Origin: Rubellimicrobium sp. CFH 75288
Lineage (GTDB): Bacteria > Pseudomonadota > Alphaproteobacteria > Rhodobacterales > Rhodobacteraceae
Length of the DNA stretch: 64,000 nt
Reading direction: 5' to 3'
NCBI RefSeq assembly: GCF_009904055.1
Contig: NZ_WYDP01000001.1
Span: 186,001-250,000, forward strand
Positions 16,617 to 25,416 of this stretch are shown here, piece by piece. The stretch's first letter is position 1. The number at the start of each line of letters is the position of its first letter. A program made the position numbers and the translations under genes. Below the pieces are notes generated by a model. The model was not told the DNA's origin. It saw only the letters and a list, made by a program, of their open reading frames with translations, and searched no databases.

Positions 16617-18485
16617 ATGCCCAAGTCCCCCGACAATCCCGCCGATCCCTTCAAGAAGGCCCTGGCCGATGCGACGCGGGTCATGGCCGACGACCCGGAT
16701 CTCGCGGTCGCCTATTCGGTGGACCCGCCGGGGCTGACAGGCGACACGATGCGCCTGCCGCAGGTCTCCCGTCGCCTGACCCGGGACGAGATCCTGCTCG
16801 CGCGCGGCACCGCCGACAGCCTCGCGCTGCGTCATCGCCACCACGATGCGCGGGTGGCCGAGCGCTACCGCCCCCAGGGGCAGATGGCCCGCGACCTCAT
16901 GGACGCGATGGAGACCGCCCGGATCGAGGCCCTGGGCGCCCGCCACATGCCCGGCACCGCGGGCAACATCGACGCGCGCATCGCGGCCGAGGCCCGGCGC
17001 AAGGGCTACGACCAGATCCGCCAGGCCCAGGACGCGCCGCTGGCCATCGCGGCGGGCTACCTGATCCGCCACCTCGCCACCGGGCGCCCCCTGCCTCCCG
17101 GCGCCGACAACGTCATGGCGCTCTGGCGCGGCTTCATCGAGGACATGGCCGGCGACCGCCTGGCCGAGATCCCGAACCTTCTCGGCGACCAGCGCGCCTT
17201 TGCCCGGTTCGCCCGCGACGTCATCCGGGACCTCGGCTATGGCGACCAGCTCGGCGACGACCCTGACGAGACCCCGGACGAGCCCGAAGCCGAAGCCGAG
17301 GACGAAGCCTCTCCGGACGAGGACGAGGAGGCTGGTGCCGAACAACCCTCCGACAGCGAGGAGGCCGACGCCTCGCCCGAGCGCAGCCAGGAGGAGGAGC
17401 AGGACAGCGCCCAGGCCCAGGTCTCGACCGAGGCGCAGGACGACGCCGACGATCTCGAGGCCGAGGACCTGCCCGACGGCGAGGCCCCGCGCGAGCCGCC
17501 CCCGCCCCCCGCCCATTCGGAGGCCGACCCCGGCTACAGGGTCTTCACCACCCGCTTCGACGAGGTGGTGGAGGCCACGGACCTCGCCGACCCGGCCGAG
17601 CTCGACCGCCTGCGCGCCTATCTCGACACCCAGCTCGAGCCGCTCAAGGGCGCAGTCGGACGCCTCGCCAACAAGCTCCAGCGCCGCCTTCAGGCGCAGC
17701 AATCCCGCTCATGGGACTTCGACCGCGAGGAGGGGATCCTCGATGCGGGCCGCCTCGCCCGCGTGGTCGCCAACCCCACGACGCCGCTCTCCTTCAAGGT
17801 GGAAAAGGACACCGAGTTCCGCGACACGGTGGTGACGCTGCTTCTGGACAATTCCGGCTCCATGCGCGGCCGGCCCATCTCGATCGCCGCGATCTGCGCC
17901 GACGTGCTGGCCCGCACGCTCGAGCGCTGCGACGTCAAGGTGGAGATCCTGGGCTTCACCACCCGCGCCTGGAAGGGCGGCCAGTCGCGCGAGGCGTGGC
18001 TGGCCCAGGGGCGCCCCCCCTCGCCCGGCCGCCTCAACGACCTGCGCCACATCGTGTACAAGTCCGCCGACGCACCCTGGCGGCGCGCCCGAGCCAATCT
18101 GGGCCTCATGATGAAGGAGGGCCTTCTCAAGGAGAACATCGACGGCGAGGCGCTGGAATGGGCCCATCGCCGCCTCGTCCAGCGCCCCGAGGCGCGGCGC
18201 ATCCTCATGGTCATCTCCGACGGCGCGCCCGTGGACGACTCGACCCTCTCGGTCAACCCGGCCAACACGCTGGAAAAGCACCTGCGCGACGTCATCGCCA
18301 TGATCGAGCGCCGCCGCGCGGTCGAGCTGATCGCCATCGGCATCGGGCACGACGTCACGCGCTACTACGGCCGCGCCGTGACCATCACCGATGTCGAGCA
18401 GCTCGCCGGCGCGATGACCGAGCAGCTCGCCGCCCTGTTCGAGGCCGATCCCCGCCGCCGCGCGCGCGAGCGGAGGCGCGCATGA
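16617..18485 (+). CDS. cobT: Cobaltochelatase subunit CobT
   Basis: 622 residues. Partner of CobS in the aerobic cobalt chelatase. The N-terminal CobT domain covers about residues 1-210 ([20 protein letters not shown]). An acidic low-complexity linker rich in Asp/Glu runs from about 213 to 300. The C-terminal von Willebrand A domain has the MIDAS start DNSGS at 411-415 ([13 protein letters not shown]). Length and layout match CobT of related bacteria. It has its own promoter rather than following cobS, and overlaps the next gene (ATGA), so the M24 peptidase is translationally coupled. Confidence 0.95.
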   Translation: MPKSPDNPADPFKKALADATRVMADDPDLAVAYSVDPPGLTGDTMRLPQVSRRLTRDEILLARGTADSLALRHRHHDARVAERYRPQGQMARDLMDAMETARIEALGARHMPGTAGNIDARIAAEARRKGYDQIRQAQDAPLAIAAGYLIRHLATGRPLPPGADNVMALWRGFIEDMAGDRLAEIPNLLGDQRAFARFARDVIRDLGYGDQLGDDPDETPDEPEAEAEDEASPDEDEEAGAEQPSDSEEADASPERSQEEEQDSAQAQVSTEAQDDADDLEAEDLPDGEAPREPPPPPAHSEADPGYRVFTTRFDEVVEATDLADPAELDRLRAYLDTQLEPLKGAVGRLANKLQRRLQAQQSRSWDFDREEGILDAGRLARVVANPTTPLSFKVEKDTEFRDTVVTLLLDNSGSMRGRPISIAAICADVLARTLERCDVKVEILGFTTRAWKGGQSREAWLAQGRPPSPGRLNDLRHIVYKSADAPWRRARANLGLMMKEGLLKENIDGEALEWAHRRLVQRPEARRILMVISDGAPVDDSTLSVNPANTLEKHLRDVIAMIERRRAVELIAIGIGHDVTRYYGRAVTITDVEQLAGAMTEQLAALFEADPRRRARERRRA

Positions 18486-20287
18486 GCCTGCAATCCTTTG
18501 CGGAAACCGCCGACCCCTCGCGGGGGCCCGCCCGCCTCGCCGCCCTGCGCGAGCGCATGGCGAGCGATGGCCTCGATGCCGTCCTGATCCCCCGCGCCGA
18601 CCGCTTCGGCGGTGAATACGTCGCCCCCTGCGACGAGCGTCTCGCCTGGCTCACGGGCTTCACCGGCTCGGCCGGCTCCTGCGCGGTGACGGCCGCCGAG
18701 GCCGCGCTCTTCGTGGACGGGCGCTATCGCCTCCAGGCGCGCGCGCAGGTCGCCCCCGACTTCGCCCCGGTGGACTGGCCCGCGACGCGCCCCGCCGACT
18801 GGCTCCTCGCCCGCCTGCCCGAGGGGGGGGTGGTCGGCTTCGACCCCTGGCTGCACCCCGTGGAGGAGGTGGAGGGCCTGCGCACCCGCCTCGCCGCCCG
18901 CTCCATCCGCCTGCTCGCCGTACCGAACCCGGTGGACGCGCTCTGGCAGGATCGCCCCGCACCGCCATCCGCCCCCTTCTTCCCCTTCCCCGAGGCCATC
19001 GCCGGCGAGGCGTCGGGCTCCAAGCGCGACCGCCTCGCCGCGGCCCTGCGCGAGGCGGGCGAGAAGGCGGCGATCCTGACCCAGCCCGATTCGGTCGCCT
19101 GGCTTCTGAACATCCGCGGCGGCGACGTGCCGCGCAACCCTGTGCCCCACGCCTTCGCCATCCTCCACGACGACGGCACCTGCGACCTCTTCGCCGCGCC
19201 CCCCAAGGCCGATCCCGTCCGCGAGGCGCTCGGCCCCGCCGTCCGCCACCACCCCGAGGACGCCTTCACCCCCGCGCTCGGGGCGCTCGCGGGGCCCGTC
19301 CGGCTCGACCCCCGCGCGACGCCCTTCGCCGTCCTCTCGGCGCTCGAAGGGGCCGGGGTGGCGGTCGCGCGCGGAACGGACCCCTGCCTTCTGCCCAAGG
19401 CGCGCAAGAACCCGGCCGAGATCGCCGCCACGGCCGAAGCGCATCACCGCGACGGCGCCGCGATGGCGCGCTTTCTCCACTGGCTCGACCGGGAGGCACC
19501 AGGGGGCGGACTGACCGAGATCGCGGTGGTCCGCGCGCTCGAGGGGTTCCGCCGCGACACCGGCGCGCTGCGCGACATCAGCTTCGAGACCATCGCCGGC
19601 GCCGGGGCCCACGGCGCCATCGTCCACTACCGCGTGACCGAGGCGACCGACGCCCCCGTCCGGCCCGGCGAGCTGCTGCTGGTCGATTCGGGCGGCCAGT
19701 ATCTCGACGGCACCACCGACATCACCCGCACCGTCGCCGTGGGCGAGCCGCCCGCAGGCGCGCCCGAGGCCTTCACCCGCGTCCTGCAGGGCCTCGTCGC
19801 GATCTCTCGCGCGCGCTTTCCCAGAGGGGTGGCGGGCCAGCATCTCGACGCGCTCGCGCGTTATCCCCTGTGGCTCGCGGGGCAGGATTACGACCACGGC
19901 ACCGGCCACGGCGTGGGCCTCTACCTCTCGGTGCACGAGGGGCCCCAGCGGTTGTCGCGGCTGTCGGATGTCCCGCTCGAGCCGGGGATGATCCTGTCCA
20001 ACGAGCCGGGCCATTACCGCGAGGGGGCCTGGGGCATCCGGCTCGAGAACCTCGTCGTGGTCGAGGAGGCATCCCCCCTGCCCGGCGGGGACGAGGGGCG
20101 CGACTGGCTGGGGTTCCGCACCCTGACCTGGGCCCCCTTCGACCGGAGGCTGATCCGCCCCGCCCTGCTCTCGGGACCCGAGCGCGACTGGGTGGACGCC
20201 TATCACCGCGCCGTGCTCGAGCGGATCGCCCCGCTGGTCCCCGAGGAGGTGCGCGCCTGGCTCGGGGCTGCCTGCGCGCCGCTCTGA
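18482..20287 (+). CDS. Aminopeptidase P family protein (M24B, three-domain)
   Basis: 601 residues, cytoplasmic. Two creatinase-N-like domains (about 1-305) precede the pita-bread M24 domain (about 310-530) and a C-terminal extension. The metal ligands are all visible: Asp in [19 protein letters not shown] (two), His in [16 protein letters not shown], Glu in LSNEPGHY and Glu in IRLENLVVV. This is the layout of eukaryotic-type Xaa-Pro aminopeptidase 1, which removes a residue preceding proline. It starts inside the cobT stop (ATGA). Confidence 0.92.
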   Translation: MSLQSFAETADPSRGPARLAALRERMASDGLDAVLIPRADRFGGEYVAPCDERLAWLTGFTGSAGSCAVTAAEAALFVDGRYRLQARAQVAPDFAPVDWPATRPADWLLARLPEGGVVGFDPWLHPVEEVEGLRTRLAARSIRLLAVPNPVDALWQDRPAPPSAPFFPFPEAIAGEASGSKRDRLAAALREAGEKAAILTQPDSVAWLLNIRGGDVPRNPVPHAFAILHDDGTCDLFAAPPKADPVREALGPAVRHHPEDAFTPALGALAGPVRLDPRATPFAVLSALEGAGVAVARGTDPCLLPKARKNPAEIAATAEAHHRDGAAMARFLHWLDREAPGGGLTEIAVVRALEGFRRDTGALRDISFETIAGAGAHGAIVHYRVTEATDAPVRPGELLLVDSGGQYLDGTTDITRTVAVGEPPAGAPEAFTRVLQGLVAISRARFPRGVAGQHLDALARYPLWLAGQDYDHGTGHGVGLYLSVHEGPQRLSRLSDVPLEPGMILSNEPGHYREGAWGIRLENLVVVEEASPLPGGDEGRDWLGFRTLTWAPFDRRLIRPALLSGPERDWVDAYHRAVLERIAPLVPEEVRAWLGAACAPL

Positions 20288-20373
20288 GGCCGGGGGGCGA
20301 CGCTCTCGCCGCTGGACGGGAGCGGGGGGCAGCGCCATGCTCCCCGCGCAGCACCCGAGGGAGGGGACATCCG

Positions 20374-20715
20374 ATGCCGCCCACGATCACCGTGACACCC
20401 GCCGAGGGCCGCTGGGTCGCCCGCGCCGGCGGCGCCATCCTGGCCGAGAGTGACCGGGCGCAGGAGCTGCGCGAGGGGTCCCGTCCGCCCGTCATCTACT
20501 TCCCGCGCGAGGACGTGGCGATCGAACTGTTCGACCGCAGCCCCACGCGCACCACCTGCCCGTGGAAGGGCGAGGCGGCCCACTTCACCTTCACGGGCAC
20601 CGAAGGTCGCATCCCCGACGCCGCCTGGTCCTATGAGTCGCCCAAGGCGGAGGTCGCCGCCATCGCCGGGCACCTCGCCTTCTACACCAGCAAGGTCGCG
20701 GTCGAGCGGTCCTGA
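20374..20715 (+). CDS. DUF427 domain protein
   Basis: 113 residues, one DUF427 domain. It shows the family sequences VIYFPREDVAIELFDRSPTR and TTCPWKGEAAHF, then AAWSYESPKAEVAAIAGHLA and a terminal FYTSKVAVE. The biochemical function is not established. GGGAGGGGAC lies close to the ATG. It stands 86 bases after the M24 peptidase on the same strand and ends 5 bases from the convergent recN gene. Confidence 0.85.
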   Translation: MPPTITVTPAEGRWVARAGGAILAESDRAQELREGSRPPVIYFPREDVAIELFDRSPTRTTCPWKGEAAHFTFTGTEGRIPDAAWSYESPKAEVAAIAGHLAFYTSKVAVERS

Positions 20716-20720
20716 CCGGC

Positions 20721-22391
20721 TCAGGCCGCCCGCGCGCCCTCCAGCAGCACGCGCGCCGCGCCGCGCGCGGCCTCGGTCACAATGTCGCCCGCCAGCATCC
20801 GCGCGATCTCGTCCACGCGGCCCTGAGGGTCGAGCGGCACCACGCGCGAGGTGGTCAGGCCGCCATCCACCGCCTTCTCCACCCGCCAGTGATGGGCGCC
20901 GAGCGCGGCGACCTGCGGCGAGTGGGTCACGACCAGCACCTGCCCGCCCCGCGCCAGCGCGGCCAGCCGGCGGCCCACCGCGTCGGCCGTGGCACCCCCC
21001 ACGCCGCGGTCGATCTCGTCGAAGATCATGGTCTTGGGCTCTCCCTCGCGCATCAGGCAGACCTTGAGCGCAAGGAGGAACCGGCTCAGCTCCCCGCCCG
21101 AGGCGATGCGGTCGAGCGGGCCGGGCGGCGCGCCGGGATTGGTGGCGGCGACAAAGCGCACCTCGTCGCGCCCCTCGGGTCCCGCCTCGCCGGCCGAGAC
21201 CTCGACCGAGAAGCGCGCGCGCTCCATCCGCAGCGGGGGCAGCTCGGCCGCCATCGCCGCCTCGAGGCGCGCGGCTCCTTCGGCCCGCAGGGCCGACAGC
21301 CGCGCGGCGAGCGCGTCATAGGCCCCCTCGGCCGCCCGCAGCGCGGCGCGTAGCCGCCCCTCGTCGGCCTCGCTGTCGTCGAGCCGCGCGAGCTGCCCCT
21401 CGAAATCGGCGAGCAGCCCCGACAGGTCGTCGGCCGCCACCCCGTGCTTGCGCGCGAGGCCGCGGATGGCGAACAGCCGTTCCTCCGTCTCCTCCAGCGC
21501 GCGGGGATCGTGGCGCAGCGCCTCGAGGCAGTCCTCGATCGCGCCCTCGGCCTCGCCCAGCGCCTCGCGCGCGCGCTCGAGCGCCTCGAGCGCGGAGTCG
21601 AGCCGCCCCTCCACCTCCGGCGCGGCCGCATCGAGGCGGCGCATGGCATCGCCCACCATCCCGTCGGCGCCCTGCGGCCCGATCGCAGCCAGCGCGCGGC
21701 CCACCGTCTCGCGCAGGCGCGTGCCCGCCTGCATCAGCCGCCGCGCGGCATCGAGTTCGGCCTCCTCCCCCGGCTTCGGCGCCAAGGCGGCGAGCTCGGC
21801 CGCGGCATGGCGCAGGAACTCCTCCTCGCGCCGCAGCGCCTCGCGCTCGGCCGCCGCCCGCTCGAGCGCCACCTGCGCCTGCCGCCGGGCGACCCAGGCT
21901 GCGCGGATCTCCGCCAGAAGCGGCCCCGCCCCGGCGAAGTCGTCGAGCAGCGCCCGGTGCACGCGCGGGTTCAGCAGGCCGCGGTCGTCGCCCTGCCCGT
22001 GCAGCTCCACCAGCGTCTCGGAGAGCGCGCGCAGCGTCTCGCCACTGGCGCGGCGGTCGTTGATCCAGGCGGTCTTGCGCCCGTCGCGGTGGTTGACGCG
22101 CCGCAGGATCAGCTCGGAGGGGTCGTCTCCCGGCTCGATTCCCGCTTCGGCCAGGACGGCGTGGGCCGGATGGTTGGGGGGAAGATCGAACACCGCCACG
22201 ACCTCGCCCCGCTCGGCCCCCTGACGGACCAGCTCGGCCCGCCCGCGCCAGCCCAGCACGAAGCCAAGGCTGTCGAGCAGGATCGACTTGCCCGCCCCCG
22301 TCTCGCCCGTCAGCACGTTGAGCCCCGGCTGGAAGGCGAGATCCAGCCGCTCGATGATGAGCATGTCCCGGATCTCGAGCGCGCGCAGCAT
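20721..22391 (-). CDS. recN: DNA repair protein RecN (SMC-like)
   Basis: 556 residues. ATPase of double-strand-break repair. Walker A GETGAGKS is at residues 29-36 after the usual MLRALEIRDMLIIERLDL start. Two coiled-coil arms occupy the centre (about 155-365). The C-terminal signature IASGGELSRFLLALK is followed by Walker B TMIFDEIDRGVGG and the D/H-loop VTHSPQVAALG. An in-frame ATG 30 bases upstream is possible; the later one matches the family N-terminus. No GTTC-type LexA site was seen in the short upstream gap. Confidence 0.95.
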   Translation of the reverse strand: MLRALEIRDMLIIERLDLAFQPGLNVLTGETGAGKSILLDSLGFVLGWRGRAELVRQGAERGEVVAVFDLPPNHPAHAVLAEAGIEPGDDPSELILRRVNHRDGRKTAWINDRRASGETLRALSETLVELHGQGDDRGLLNPRVHRALLDDFAGAGPLLAEIRAAWVARRQAQVALERAAAEREALRREEEFLRHAAAELAALAPKPGEEAELDAARRLMQAGTRLRETVGRALAAIGPQGADGMVGDAMRRLDAAAPEVEGRLDSALEALERAREALGEAEGAIEDCLEALRHDPRALEETEERLFAIRGLARKHGVAADDLSGLLADFEGQLARLDDSEADEGRLRAALRAAEGAYDALAARLSALRAEGAARLEAAMAAELPPLRMERARFSVEVSAGEAGPEGRDEVRFVAATNPGAPPGPLDRIASGGELSRFLLALKVCLMREGEPKTMIFDEIDRGVGGATADAVGRRLAALARGGQVLVVTHSPQVAALGAHHWRVEKAVDGGLTTSRVVPLDPQGRVDEIARMLAGDIVTEAARGAARVLLEGARAA

Positions 22392-22446
22392 CCCCGCCCC
22401 CCGGCCAGCCGGTGCCGTCACGATGTGGCCCGGGCCCCCGAAGGGG

Positions 22447-23445
22447 TCAAGGCCCGCCGTCCAGCAGCCCCTCCGCCCGCAGATCCTCCCACAGCGCGGC
22501 GGGGATCTCGGCCTCGGCCGCGCGCAGGTTGCTGTCCATCTCCGCCCTGGTCTGGCTGCCGGGGATCACGGAGACCACCGCCGGATGCAGCAGCGGAAAG
22601 CGGAAGGCGGCGTGGATGAGCGGCACGCCGTGCCGGTCGCAGACGGCCCTCAGCCGCCGGGCCCGCTCGGCCACCGCCACGGGGACGCCCCCGTAATCGT
22701 AGTGCTCGCCGCCCGCCAGCACGCCGCTGTTGTAGGGCCCGCCGACGATCACCCCGATGCCCTTCTGCCGGCAGACCTCCATCAGCGGCGCCGCCCCCTG
22801 CTCGAGCAGCGTCCATCGCCCCGCGAGCAGGATCACGTCGAGGTCCGCCCGCTCGGCCAGCCACAGCGCGGGCTCCCACTCGTTCACGCCGAGGCCGATG
22901 GCCCGGATCACCCCCTGCGACCGCAGGTCGTGCAGCGCGCGGTGCCCGCCCTCCACGAACTCGCGCAGCCGCGCGTCCAGCGCCTCCTGCGATCCGCCAT
23001 GGTTGCGCACGTCGAGGTCGTGGGCATGGAGGATGTCCACGCGGTCCGCTCCCATCCGTTCGAGCGAATCCTCGAACGAGCGCATCACGCCGTCATAGGA
23101 ATAGTCGTAGATCTCGCGCCGCGAGGGGACGTCGAACCACTTGCCCGCTCCGTCCCCCTGCCCCTCGGGGACCGCCCGCAGAACGCGGCCCACCTTGGTG
23201 GCCAGGATGTAGGCGTCGCGCGGCCGCCCCCGCAGGAACCGGCCCAGCCGCGTCTCGCCCAGGCCGTGGCCATAGAGCGGCGCCGTGTCGAAATGGCGCA
23301 CGCCTCCCTCCCAGGCCGCCTCCATGATCGCATCGGCCTCCGCATCGGGCACCGCCCGGTACAGGTTGGCGAGCGGCGCCGTCCCCAGGCCCAGGACGGT
23401 AAAGCTCAGCCCCGTCCGCGCGTGGTTCCGCCTCTCCGGTTGCAT
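22447..23445 (-). CDS. Aldo/keto reductase (sugar or pyridoxal dehydrogenase type)
   Basis: 332 residues, NAD(P)-dependent TIM barrel. The catalytic tetrad is visible: Asp and Tyr in HFDTAPLYGHGLGE, Lys in ILATKVGRVLR, His in ILHAHDLDV. The subgroup resembles D-threo-aldose 1-dehydrogenase and pyridoxal 4-dehydrogenase. GGGGAGGAG is five bases before the ATG. It is divergent from the BtpA/M42/FGGY kinase genes with only 69 bases between starts, which suggests a shared control region and a sugar substrate, perhaps an aldose oxidised to a lactone. The substrate is inference. Confidence 0.88.
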   Translation of the reverse strand: MQPERRNHARTGLSFTVLGLGTAPLANLYRAVPDAEADAIMEAAWEGGVRHFDTAPLYGHGLGETRLGRFLRGRPRDAYILATKVGRVLRAVPEGQGDGAGKWFDVPSRREIYDYSYDGVMRSFEDSLERMGADRVDILHAHDLDVRNHGGSQEALDARLREFVEGGHRALHDLRSQGVIRAIGLGVNEWEPALWLAERADLDVILLAGRWTLLEQGAAPLMEVCRQKGIGVIVGGPYNSGVLAGGEHYDYGGVPVAVAERARRLRAVCDRHGVPLIHAAFRFPLLHPAVVSVIPGSQTRAEMDSNLRAAEAEIPAALWEDLRAEGLLDGGP

Positions 23446-23514
23446 CGGCTCCTCCCCCATGCTGACATGCCGCAGGTCACGGGGCAGTGATCGCAGGACA
23501 GGCGGGGAAAGGGA

Positions 23515-24321
23515 ATGACCGAACGCTTCCGGCGCGTCTTCGGGGACCGCAAGCCGGTGATCGCCATGGTCCATCTGGGCGCCCTGCCCGGCTCTCCGCT
23601 CCACGACCCGGCGGGCGGGCTCGAGGCGCTGGTGGAGGGCGCGCGCCGCGACCTGCGCGCGCTGCAGGGCGCGGGCGTGGATGCCGTGATGTTCGGCAAC
23701 GAGAACGACCGCCCCTACGAGCTCAAGGTGGACACCGCCTCGACCGCCACGATGGCCTATGTGATCGGCCGCCTGCGCGGCGAGATCGCGGTGCCCTTCG
23801 GCGTCAACGTGCTCTGGGACCCGCAGGCGACCGTCGCGCTCGCCGCCGCCACGGGCGCCTCCTTCCTGCGCGAGATCTTCACCGGCGCCTATGCCTCGGA
23901 CATGGGGCTGTGGACGCCGGACGCGGGCGCGGCCATGCGCTATCGCAACCGGCTGGGCGCGCGCGACTGCGCCATGCTCTTCAACGTCTCGGCCGAGTTC
24001 GCGGGCAGCCTCGATCCCCGCCCCCTGCCCGAACGCGCGCGCTCGGTCGTCTTTTCCTCCATTCCCGACGCGGTCCTCGTCTCCGGCGCCATCACGGGCG
24101 AGGCCGCGCGGATGGAGGATCTCGAGGCCGTCAAGCGCGCCCTGCCCGACACGCCGGTTCTCGCCAATACGGGCGTGCGCCACGACACCGTGGCCGAGGT
24201 GCTGCGCGTGGCCGACGGCTGCATCGTGGGCTCGGCGCTCAAGACCGACGGGCATACCTGGAATCCCGTGGACCCCCAGCGCGCCATCGCCTTCATGGCC
24301 CGCGCGCGGGCGGCACGCTGA
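23515..24321 (+). CDS. BtpA/SgcQ family protein
   Basis: 268 residues, TIM-barrel protein. Family landmarks are PVIAMVHLGALPGSPLHD near residue 14, then DAVMFGNENDRPYE, FGVNVLWDPQATVALAAATG and the C-terminal phosphate-loop-like VADGCIVGSALKTDG. BtpA was described for photosystem I stability in cyanobacteria, but relatives such as E. coli SgcQ lie in sugar operons. The neighbours here (M42 hydrolase, FGGY kinase, aldo-keto reductase) favour a carbohydrate role. GGGGAAAGGG precedes the ATG; the next gene follows after 6 bases. Confidence 0.85.
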   Translation: MTERFRRVFGDRKPVIAMVHLGALPGSPLHDPAGGLEALVEGARRDLRALQGAGVDAVMFGNENDRPYELKVDTASTATMAYVIGRLRGEIAVPFGVNVLWDPQATVALAAATGASFLREIFTGAYASDMGLWTPDAGAAMRYRNRLGARDCAMLFNVSAEFAGSLDPRPLPERARSVVFSSIPDAVLVSGAITGEAARMEDLEAVKRALPDTPVLANTGVRHDTVAEVLRVADGCIVGSALKTDGHTWNPVDPQRAIAFMARARAAR

Positions 24322-24327
24322 GCGCCC

Positions 24328-25416
24328 ATGGGCCTGCGCGAGGACCTCTCCGCCCTCTGCCTCCTGCCCGGCCTTGCCGGCCACGAGGAGCCCGTGGCCG
24401 CCTGGCTGCGCGACAGGCTCCTGTCCACAGGCTTGTCCACAAGAACCGACCGGCTCGGCAACCTGATCTTAACCTTTCCGGGCGATGCTGCGGCTCCGAC
24501 GGCGATGGTCTTTGCGCATATGGACCAGCTGGGATTCGTCGTGCGTCGGGTGGAATCGGACGGGCTGATCCGGGTGGAGCGCATGGGCGGCGTGGCGGAA
24601 AAGGCGATGCTGGCGCAGGCCGTCCTGCTCTGCCCGCCGGGACGCGCGCCGGTGCCGGGCGTGGTCATGGTCAAGGCCCACCATGCCACCCCCGCCACCG
24701 AGAAATACGTGGTCCCCACCGCGGCCGACATCCGCATCGACACCGGCCACGGCTCCCGCGCGGCGGTTGAGCAGGCGGGCATCCGCATCGGTACGCCGGT
24801 CGTCTATCACCCGCGCGTCCTGCCGCTCGCGGGCGACCGCTTCGCCGCAACGGCGGTGGACGACCGCGCGGGCTGCGCCGTCCTCGTTGCCCTGGCCGAG
24901 CGGCTGGCCCGGCGGCCGGGCGGCCCCACGATCCACCTCGTCTGGTCCGTGCAGGAGGAGTTCAACCTGCGCGGCGCCGTGGTCGCGGCCCAGACGCTGC
25001 GCCCCGACATCGCGATCCAGATCGACCTGATGCTGGCCACCGACACGCCCGATCTCGCCGACCGGGGCGAGATGGCGCTGGGCGCCGGGCCGGGGATGAG
25101 CCTCTATTCCTTTCACGGGCGCGGCACGCTCAACGGCGTGATCCCCCACCCCGCCCTTGTCCGCCTGTTCGAGGACGCCGCCGCGGCCGAGGGGATCCCG
25201 CTTCAGCGCAGCGCGCAGGTCGGGGTGCTCACGGACCTCTCCTATGTCCAGACCGTGGGCGAAGGGGTGGCCTCCATCGACGTGGGCTTTCCCATGCGAC
25301 ACTCTCATTCCCCGCTCGAGGTCTGCGACCTGCGCGACCTCGAGGGGCTGACGCGGCTTCTTGCGGCCGCTCTCGGCCGCATCGGCCCCGACCTCCGGCT
25401 GGAGCGCGGACCATGA
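24328..25416 (+). CDS. M42-family metallohydrolase (FrvX/SgcX-like)
   Basis: 362 residues. Metal-binding motifs of M42 are complete: His-Met-Asp in VFAHMDQLGFVV, Asp in TAVDDRAGCAV, Glu-Glu in SVQEEFNLRGA, Asp in MLATDTPD and His in RHSHSPLEV. The family comprises tetrahedral aminopeptidases, also annotated as endoglucanases; members in sugar operons (frvX, sgcX) have unclear substrates. Here it sits between BtpA and an FGGY kinase, which it overlaps by 4 bases (ATGA). A role on a glycoconjugate is possible but not shown. Confidence 0.88.
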   Translation: MGLREDLSALCLLPGLAGHEEPVAAWLRDRLLSTGLSTRTDRLGNLILTFPGDAAAPTAMVFAHMDQLGFVVRRVESDGLIRVERMGGVAEKAMLAQAVLLCPPGRAPVPGVVMVKAHHATPATEKYVVPTAADIRIDTGHGSRAAVEQAGIRIGTPVVYHPRVLPLAGDRFAATAVDDRAGCAVLVALAERLARRPGGPTIHLVWSVQEEFNLRGAVVAAQTLRPDIAIQIDLMLATDTPDLADRGEMALGAGPGMSLYSFHGRGTLNGVIPHPALVRLFEDAAAAEGIPLQRSAQVGVLTDLSYVQTVGEGVASIDVGFPMRHSHSPLEVCDLRDLEGLTRLLAAALGRIGPDLRLERGP

